Source: Barthelona sp. PAP020 (lineage: Eukaryota > Metamonada: BaSk clade). From it: a stretch of 24,696 nucleotides of DNA. This document shows, one piece after another, positions 19,195-24,696 of this stretch. Each line of letters starts with the position of its first letter. Position 1 is the first letter of the stretch. Location of the stretch: assembly GCA_040182905.1 (NCBI GenBank), contig JARQWU010000151.1, positions 1 through 24,696 on the forward strand. Direction: 5' to 3'. The notes beneath the pieces are model-generated. The model ran no database searches. It was not told where the DNA came from and saw only the letters and a program-made list of their open reading frames with translations. The position numbers were made by a program, and so were the translations under genes.

Positions 19195-20436
19195 TTAATC
19201 TGCTTCTTGAGGATGAGATTCATTGTATTCAAGGAAACACTGGAGTAAAAGTTCAGGTGACATAAATTCGAGCATATTTCCACCATTAGCTGTATTCTTT
19301 AGAATAACATCTATGTCAACTTGCATAAATTCATTGGCTTCTTCTGCTGAAAGACACATTCCTGATGACAAAAGTTCAACAATGATAGTATCAGTGTGTT
19401 TAAATTGATAAATCGTGAGTAAATATGATATAACATTACCATGAGGATGTGAGAGCTCAATTAGATCTGATTTGTGAGTTTTAAGGTCATCAACGATTGA
19501 GATGTCAAACAATTTTACTGTGTTATTTGAACATCTTCCACACGCTATTTGTCTCTTATCAGGGGATATAGCAAAGGAAAAACAGGAAGAGTCACAATCA
19601 CAATGTACCTTCTGAATTTGCTGATAAGTTTCAACATTAAATGAGGTAATATAGCCATCACCAGACATAATAAGCAAGATATAGGGTGATAAGAAATGAA
19701 GACAAAATACTCGACCACCCATATCAAATGTATGTATGAGTGATCCGTCGTCCATGTTCCAGAGTTTGACTTTGTTTGATTTGTTACCAACAGCAATCAT
19801 TCTTTCAGTTGGGTGGAAATCAATAGCTCTAATTTCGCCACCTTGACTGAATGTACGAACAACAGACAAATCATCTGGGTCAACCAACTTGGCAGTTCCA
19901 TCACCACCTGCAGTCAAAAGATATTTACCAGCTGTTGATAGTTTCACTCTCCAAATCCAATTATTCTGAATTCTCTTTTCCAAGACAATTCTCCCATTAT
20001 TTGTGTCACTTTTCGTAAGATTTCCATTGTAATCACCATAATATACATAATTTGAACAAGAAGAAAAACAAATTCCATAAATACTACTTCCACCATTCAA
20101 TCTACACAAGATGGAGAAATCTGGAAGGCTGTATACAATGACAGACTCATCGTTGGAACATGTTGCCAACTTCTGCCCATCTGGTGAAATGGCAATACCA
20201 CAAACATAGCCTGTATGCCCTTTCAATGTACGATTCAACATTCCAGTTGCTACATCAATAACATGAACAGCTGCATAACTACCAACAACCAATTGTTTAC
20301 CATTTGGCAAGTATTTACTGTCAAACAAATAACTATAAATCACATTTGCAATTTCACCTCCCCTATTTTCATTAATATTTAGAGGAAATAAACCACATAT
20401 AAATTCTCCTATTTCACCACTTAATTCAACAGACAT
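19195..20436 (-). CDS. WD40 beta-propeller protein (413 aa, possibly truncated)
   Basis: One frame runs from an ATG at 20436 to a TAA at 19195. Six or seven WD40-type blades are visible at about residues 38-66, 72-104, 113-146, 156-190, 196-231, 237-271 and 278-314. Typical strings are GHTGYVCGIAISPDGQKLAT, GGDGTAKLVDPDD and GNKSNKVKLWNMDDG. One seven-blade propeller would fill this region. Such propellers are protein-interaction platforms with no intrinsic catalysis. Residues ~320-413 are helical (YLLTIYQFKHTDTIIVELLS) and look like the beginning of a longer C-terminal domain, which seems to continue past the stop. Its WD40 style resembles that of the kinase fusion next door, but the genes are not close duplicates. 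Element copy C lies about 300 bases upstream of the start. Its role is unknown. Confidence 0.85.
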   Translation of the reverse strand: MSVELSGEIGEFICGLFPLNINENRGGEIANVIYSYLFDSKYLPNGKQLVVGSYAAVHVIDVATGMLNRTLKGHTGYVCGIAISPDGQKLATCSNDESVIVYSLPDFSILCRLNGGSSIYGICFSSCSNYVYYGDYNGNLTKSDTNNGRIVLEKRIQNNWIWRVKLSTAGKYLLTAGGDGTAKLVDPDDLSVVRTFSQGGEIRAIDFHPTERMIAVGNKSNKVKLWNMDDGSLIHTFDMGGRVFCLHFLSPYILLIMSGDGYITSFNVETYQQIQKVHCDCDSSCFSFAISPDKRQIACGRCSNNTVKLFDISIVDDLKTHKSDLIELSHPHGNVISYLLTIYQFKHTDTIIVELLSSGMCLSAEEANEFMQVDIDVILKNTANGGNMLEFMSPELLLQCFLEYNESHPQEAD

Positions 20437-20737
20437 AATAAACTAACAAAACAAAGAAATAAATTGGATATTGACTAGAAATCATCAAAATTTCTCCAAA
20501 GTTCAAATTGCAAATATTCACCTCATGTCAATGAACGATGTTGACAAATATTCATTGCATGTAGTTGTTTTGTTTTTAGATTTAATTGAACTGCTCTTTC
20601 TTTAATGTTTACTAAACTATGAGCTATACAACCTATTCGGGTGATTAAGGGGTTATGGTATTAAATTATGGCTATTTTCTTTGTTCATTATGTGGAATTG
20701 GTGTTTGAATTCTTTCCAGTGAAATTATCATGTTCTA
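20437..20737. other. Upstream region of the WD40 gene
   Basis: About 300 bases lie between the WD40 start codon and element copy C. The sequence is AT-rich, with no protein-like frame. It presumably holds the promoter of the minus-strand WD40 gene, but no TATA or initiator motif can be assigned. Confidence 0.3.
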
Positions 20738-21133
20738 TTTTTCTTCTTGTACTAACCTTTTCCAGAACTTTCCCAAATCAGAGACTGGGAAAACTCAGTT
20801 GACTAATAAACAATAAACCTTAATCTTTATTCTTCACGGGGGTCCAGCGTTCTTGAAAGGAACCTCTCTTTTTGAGACCTACTCTTTCATAGGCTTTCGT
20901 AGGAGAGCTACGCCCTATGCTGGGTGTGAACTACTGCGTTACTAATTGCTCAGTAGAGCTTAAAGCTCCGATATTTTTAAAAATTTATCCTAATTGTGCA
21001 AGTTTTCATGCATTCACCGTGGCAGGTCAAAAATTTGGGGGTGGGTTAAGGAAAAGTTCCGTATCTTGAGGGAAAAAGGATTAATCGGAAAATTTCGAAT
21101 TGCCAAATTGGCAAGCTTGTCAACAACCCTCAT
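20738..21133 (-). repeat. Dispersed element, copy C (about 396 bp, near full length)
   Basis: This is a second near-complete copy, in the same orientation as copies A and B. On the minus strand it starts with the ATGAGGGTTGTTG end and finishes GTACAAGAAG plus 5 A (20738-20742). Outside its head end on the plus strand there is a T run of about 14. The hairpin seen in copy A is kept at 20849-20863 as GTTCT-TGAAA-GGAAC, the change leaving a U-G pair if the plus strand is transcribed. A plus-strand frame is open through this copy (20994-21266), but the matching frame in copy A is closed by TAG, so I do not call a gene. Copy B is closer in sequence to this copy than to A over the shared part. Confidence 0.85.
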
Positions 21134-21575
21134 TTTTTTTTTTTTTGGGAATTCCACTCCAGAATTTTCGTATTTTATTTTATTCTTTTATGATTTATCA
21201 ACTCAATTTTTTCTTTCTGTCTGCTGTATTTTTGTTGTTTTACATTGTAAATATTGGTTTTCATAGATTGTTTTGTTAATAATTATTTGATTCATCCCAT
21301 ATTGTTTTCCTCTTTTACATACAATGGAAAGAACAATAACTTTAAAGCAATACAAATATTTTACTCATATTTATTGAAGTTTATCTGTTTTATATATTAT
21401 GTTTGATTGTTCGTTTCACTAGAATAAACACTTAAATTCAATACTTTTTGAATCTAAAGAAACATAAAATAATTTGGTGAAAAGAGTAGCGTTTCAACAG
21501 ATGCAGAAAACTTGAGAAAGTTCAAAAAAAAAAACTCTTTTCAATATTTTTACACAAAAACAATGGTTTACACAT
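21134..21575. other. T-rich intergenic stretch
   Basis: About 440 bases lie between element copy C and the 3' end of the ARPC2 gene, with several T runs. No protein-like frame, RNA fold or further element copy was recognised. The right part presumably contains the ARPC2 3' UTR. Confidence 0.4.
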
Positions 21576-22442
21576 TTACCTCATCCTGCCAATCTTATGT
21601 TTGTCTTCAGGAATTGCTCTGTTTAACTTTTTGGTGAATTCAGTGAAATTCTTTCGCATAGTCTTAGCAATAAAACCATTTACAGTTTTCATGTGATATT
21701 TTAAATACATAGGAAAACCAGACAACTCAACAGCTAATTTTTGACAAAATTCTTCAGATTCAAGAAACTTTTTAGCAATAGCAAATGTGATAAATCCATT
21801 GGATTCTTCTAAATCATCTCTATCAGTCAAATGATCAACAATATCCGAAGGAGGATTCTGGGAAACATTGCATCTAACAACAGATCTAACTTTATTCTTG
21901 GCAATTTCAAATTCTCTCAAAAATAATTTTGCCAAAACACTTTCTCTCTCACCAGCAAATTTCATGTGAAAGACAATTCGACATTTATCATTTCTAGTGG
22001 ATAACCATACACTTTTTCCAACCTCATTTCCTAATCTAATAATAGTTGGATTTGTTTCTTTACAACCTTGGAAGAAATATTTAAAAAAGGGTGCAGCAGC
22101 AAATTTCATTGGTAACCCAGCAACAGAATTTGCAAAATTTTCTTGTTCCGTTTCTGGAATATTCTCAATATCAATTATAATTCCAACATTAGGAATGATA
22201 TCATATTTGTAGGATGACAAAACATTAGAAATAATTTGTTCACCACCATTATTAAAATAATCATTGAAACCCAAAAATGACATAGTTATATCACATTTTT
22301 CAACTGGAATTCCAGGGGTTTTGATGATAACTGAACATATATCAAAAACATGAAAAGTCAACGCTAATTCATTATTATCAACTGCATTTTGACTTAATAA
22401 CGCCTTTTTAATACCAGGATGAACTGTTTCTAATTCTATCAT
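21576..22442 (-). CDS. ARPC2: Arp2/3 complex subunit 2 (p34-Arc)
   Basis: The 288-residue frame runs from an ATG at 22442 to a TAA at 21576; animal and fungal ARPC2 are around 300-340 residues. The C-terminal third is diagnostic: NGFITFAIAKKF followed by YLKYHMKTVNGFIAKTMRKN and FTKKLNRAIPEDK. This matches the family pattern GYITFVLF ... LHYHIKCSKAYIHTRMR ... FLKVLNRARPD. The middle part also fits (DIENIPETEQENFA; a VWLSTRNDKCRIVFHMKF segment). ARPC2 and ARPC4 form the core scaffold of the seven-subunit Arp2/3 complex and contact the mother filament when branched actin is nucleated, so this protein acts in cytosolic actin networks (pseudopods, phagocytosis, endocytosis). The gene is full length, intronless and divergent from the LRR gene. 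Its ATG is preceded by TATCCATTTTGCA. Confidence 0.93.
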   Translation of the reverse strand: MIELETVHPGIKKALLSQNAVDNNELALTFHVFDICSVIIKTPGIPVEKCDITMSFLGFNDYFNNGGEQIISNVLSSYKYDIIPNVGIIIDIENIPETEQENFANSVAGLPMKFAAAPFFKYFFQGCKETNPTIIRLGNEVGKSVWLSTRNDKCRIVFHMKFAGERESVLAKLFLREFEIAKNKVRSVVRCNVSQNPPSDIVDHLTDRDDLEESNGFITFAIAKKFLESEEFCQKLAVELSGFPMYLKYHMKTVNGFIAKTMRKNFTEFTKKLNRAIPEDKHKIGRMR

Positions 22443-22616
22443 TGCAAAATGGATAAAAAAATATTTTTTCTGTTATTCTATTTGTCTTTTTCATTCAATG
22501 TACAGTCTATTAAAAAAATAATTTCACCATTATTTATATGTATTTGGAAATGTAGAAAGTATTTTGGCATTAATTTATTCACATAATAAAAGGAAGAGTT
22601 TTTTTTTTATTATCAA
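22443..22616. promoter_or_regulatory. Divergent promoter region between the ARPC2 and LRR genes
   Basis: The 174 bases between two outward-facing ATGs must hold both promoters. A run of 10 T (22600-22609) lies just before TATTATCAA and the LRR-gene ATG. On the ARPC2 strand an A/T run and TATCCATT precede the start. No classical core promoter element can be named. Confidence 0.45.
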
Positions 22617-24326
22617 ATGAATGTTATTGAGTGTTTTTGGGAAAAATTCTCCGAAACCTTTGGTTATATACCTGGAGAAATTAAAAATTCTGATGATTTA
22701 ACTGATTTTAGATGTGTTGAATTTAATTTAAAACCTCAAAAGATATATCAACCATTAAATTCACAATATTTAGTGACAGATAATGATCTTAACGATATAT
22801 TTAATCCAAATAAACAAATAAAAGAAAGAAGTTTATTAGATTTTGAAAAGAAAAAATTAAAATCAACCAAAAAATTTCTTTCCGATGCTAGTGAAACTGG
22901 ATTAAGAGACGTTTATGGAATAACTAATGATTTGAGTTGGTGTGAAGGTTTGGAAGAATTGTTGTCTTTTCAAAACGATATTCAATATTTATCTAGCTTG
23001 TCAAAGACAACTGTTATGGATAAAGTTACTGATTTATCTTTAGAGAATAAAGATATTGATATTATTGATGAGAGAATTGTCGATTTTCGTAATTTAGTCA
23101 GTATTAATTTGATGGGAAATGATATTGAAGTTATTAAATGTGTACCTGCTTCATTAAAAAGTTTAAATTTAAATTCGAATGATATTTATGGCAATCTGGA
23201 TTTATCACATTCTAATTTGATTCATTTGAGTCTTGCATACAATAGAATTACCGTCAACAGTTTTGATACTTTGATATTTCCATCCAGTCTTGTTTCGCTT
23301 GATCTATCGTATAATAACATCAGTACACTAGCAATATTTGATAAAATTGCCAGTCTTGGACTTGAATTGAAATATCTTGCATTAAAGGGTAATCCTATAA
23401 CATTTATTGATGGTATTTATGATTATATTTGTTTGAAATTTCCAGATTTGATCTCCCTTGATTATGAACCTATTGATAAGTTTGGTATAATTTCAAATTC
23501 TAAGAATATAAAGGCTAAAATTATTAAACAGTTCTATCTTGCAGATTTTGTTCCACCTACTGTTGATATCACTGCCATTTATCAATTATTCTTTTCTAAT
23601 TTGAAAATTTCTAATTTTTTCAAGACAAAACATTCATCAGATAATATTTCTGATATATTAAAGGAACATGAAGCATTGGATTATAAAATAAGAATAAAAT
23701 TACCCTTTTTACCTGATAATATCTTTGATATACCATCAGTTTCCTTAGATGAAGAAATTTTTGAATTTAATTGTTCGTCTTTGGAAGAATCTTTACCTTT
23801 GTACATACGTTCGAATGTTTTTTTTTGTCTTCGATTCAAAGAAGCTGTTATTGAATTATATGAAGTTCAAAAAGAAGTTATTCAAGAAGAAGTTCAAGAG
23901 GAGATTATTGAAAGATCTTTGGCTTCAACACCAACAAAGAATAAAGCTAAGAAAACTAAATCCAAGACTAAAATGCCCAAAGTAAAGAATCAATCAGTTG
24001 AAACTATTGTCACGAAAGAAGTTGAAATATGTTATTGGAAGGTGTCATTACGTGCGTTATATGATATGTTGTTAAGCAAATACGAAACAAGCATTGGTAA
24101 AGACGTTTTTGAAGAAAAATTTGATTTACATTGTCCAATTTCAATAGCAAAATATCCAAAATTTACTGAAGAAGGAATTCAACGATGGATGGAACTAGAT
24201 TTCACAAAAAAGGCTGAAAGTAAATTGTCTTTGGAATTCACAGTTAAATCTACCGCTAATATGATTGATGATATGGTTCAACAAAAACTTCAATCACAAG
24301 TTAAAGGTAAAAAGAATAAAAAGTAG
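22617..24326 (+). CDS. Leucine-rich-repeat protein, LRRC43-like (569 aa)
   Basis: The frame runs from an ATG at 22617 to a TAG at 24324. Residues ~1-130 are a non-repeat N-terminal region. Residues ~135-285 hold about six LRRs (VTDLSLENKDIDII, LVSINLMGNDI, LKSLNLNSNDIYG, LIHLSLAYNRI, LVSLDLSYNNIS, LKYLALKGNPI), closing with a cap-like LISLDYEPI. The order of repeats and the closing GNP-type repeat recall LRRC43, as does the acidic coil further on (VIQEEVQEEIIERS, about 423-440). LRRC43 is conserved mainly in ciliated organisms and associated with motile cilia. Residues ~445-465 are a Lys-rich linker, and the C-terminus ends in GKKNKK. If this is LRRC43, the host builds cilia or flagella. Alternatives are another SDS22-type LRR scaffold. 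The LRR fold is certain; the LRRC43 assignment is moderate. Confidence 0.85.
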   Translation: MNVIECFWEKFSETFGYIPGEIKNSDDLTDFRCVEFNLKPQKIYQPLNSQYLVTDNDLNDIFNPNKQIKERSLLDFEKKKLKSTKKFLSDASETGLRDVYGITNDLSWCEGLEELLSFQNDIQYLSSLSKTTVMDKVTDLSLENKDIDIIDERIVDFRNLVSINLMGNDIEVIKCVPASLKSLNLNSNDIYGNLDLSHSNLIHLSLAYNRITVNSFDTLIFPSSLVSLDLSYNNISTLAIFDKIASLGLELKYLALKGNPITFIDGIYDYICLKFPDLISLDYEPIDKFGIISNSKNIKAKIIKQFYLADFVPPTVDITAIYQLFFSNLKISNFFKTKHSSDNISDILKEHEALDYKIRIKLPFLPDNIFDIPSVSLDEEIFEFNCSSLEESLPLYIRSNVFFCLRFKEAVIELYEVQKEVIQEEVQEEIIERSLASTPTKNKAKKTKSKTKMPKVKNQSVETIVTKEVEICYWKVSLRALYDMLLSKYETSIGKDVFEEKFDLHCPISIAKYPKFTEEGIQRWMELDFTKKAESKLSLEFTVKSTANMIDDMVQQKLQSQVKGKKNKK

Positions 24327-24599
24327 TGGAAATAAATGTGTGTAGAGTTTTTTTTTTATTCTTTCAAACCAACAAAAAAAATTATTCATCCATTAAGAAA
24401 TGAACTTTCCAACATGTTTTTGAATGTGATGAAGATGAAGGTTTGGGAAAAATATCTACAAACCAGCATAATCATAATTCCATCTCATTTTGTCAACGAT
24501 TGCTTCAAAATAATGACTGTTTTGACAGAAAAAATAATCAAAAACTTCACAAAGATGAAAATCGATTTTTCCGATTTTTGGATTTTTTTCGAATAGACA

Positions 24600-24696
24600 A
24601 TGGTTGTTAACACTGCAGTTGACGAAACTGATCCTCATATTAAGTATAATATGGACCAAGTTGTTGTTCCAGATGGGTTTGATGTAGATGGATTTG
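24600..24696 (+). CDS. 5' end of an unidentified gene, cut by the window edge
   Basis: An ATG at 24600 opens a frame that stays open to the last base: 32 codons, including TAVDETDPHIKYNMDQ and VVVPDGFDVDGF. The composition is clearly coding-like and less A/T-skewed than the preceding intergenic DNA. The gene follows the LRR gene in the same direction after a 273-base gap. Just upstream lies a T-rich, partly repetitive tract (24560-24592, with several GATTTTT words). I do not recognise the protein from this much sequence. Confidence 0.65.
   Translation, partial: MVVNTAVDETDPHIKYNMDQVVVPDGFDVDGF

Noticed and set aside
19195-19197. Reassigned TAA codon (sense reading) as a genetic-code variant
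   Set aside because: TAA ends the Vps39-like, ARPC2 and kinase genes here at sensible protein ends, and the long HECT gene has no internal TAA, so a code change is not supported.
20994-21266. Plus-strand frame of 90 codons through element copy C
   Set aside because: The equivalent frame in copy A is closed by TAG and the differences between copies do not favour synonymous sites; the 3' half is T-run translation.
24336-24596. Plus-strand frame of 86 codons between the LRR gene and the last gene
   Set aside because: Starts 10 bases after the LRR stop, is rich in Phe/Ile/Lys from A/T runs, and shows no domain. It fits a chance frame in AT-rich intergenic DNA.

Overview
The window is AT-rich nuclear DNA from a unicellular eukaryote. 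Very long intronless reading frames (2817 and 1000 codons) sit beside genes for eukaryote-only machinery: a HECT ubiquitin ligase, a Vps39-type tethering subunit, an Arp2/3 subunit and a Ser/Thr kinase. TAA, TAG and TGA all end genes, so the standard code fits. The LRR gene at the right end resembles LRRC43, a protein known from ciliated lineages. With the Arp2/3 subunit, this suggests an organism that has both flagella and actin-driven motility. A heterolobosean or another flagellate/amoeboflagellate protist is my best guess, but the sequence alone does not fix the taxon.

Layout. Positions 1-480 hold a broken ankyrin-repeat gene, followed by about 800 bases with no visible gene. Positions 1302-9755 (minus) encode a giant HECT E3 ligase. 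It shares a 152-bp divergent promoter region with a Vps39/Vam6-like gene at 9908-12910 (plus). The stretch 12.9-21.5 kb looks like an accessory island. It holds a kinase-coiled-coil-WD40 fusion (14659-16887, minus), a WD40 protein gene with a C-terminal continuation interrupted by a stop and a frame change (18411-20436, minus), a decayed plus-strand reading frame (about 17138-18328), and three copies of one dispersed element in the same orientation (13062-13461, 16933-17045, 20738-21133). Positions 21.6-24.3 kb return to conserved genes: ARPC2 (minus) and an LRRC43-like gene (plus), which diverge from a 174-bp intergenic region. A further gene starts at 24600 and runs off the window.

Functionally, the outer genes are housekeeping: ubiquitination, endolysosomal tethering, actin branching and cilium-type LRR. 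The inner ones look like fast-evolving, family-expanded genes surrounded by a mobile or repeated element. The element has a variable A-run at one end on the minus strand, and one copy is truncated at the opposite end, as expected of a SINE/LINE-like retroelement. The truncated copy abuts the 5' end of the kinase gene. No tRNA, rRNA or CRISPR feature was seen.
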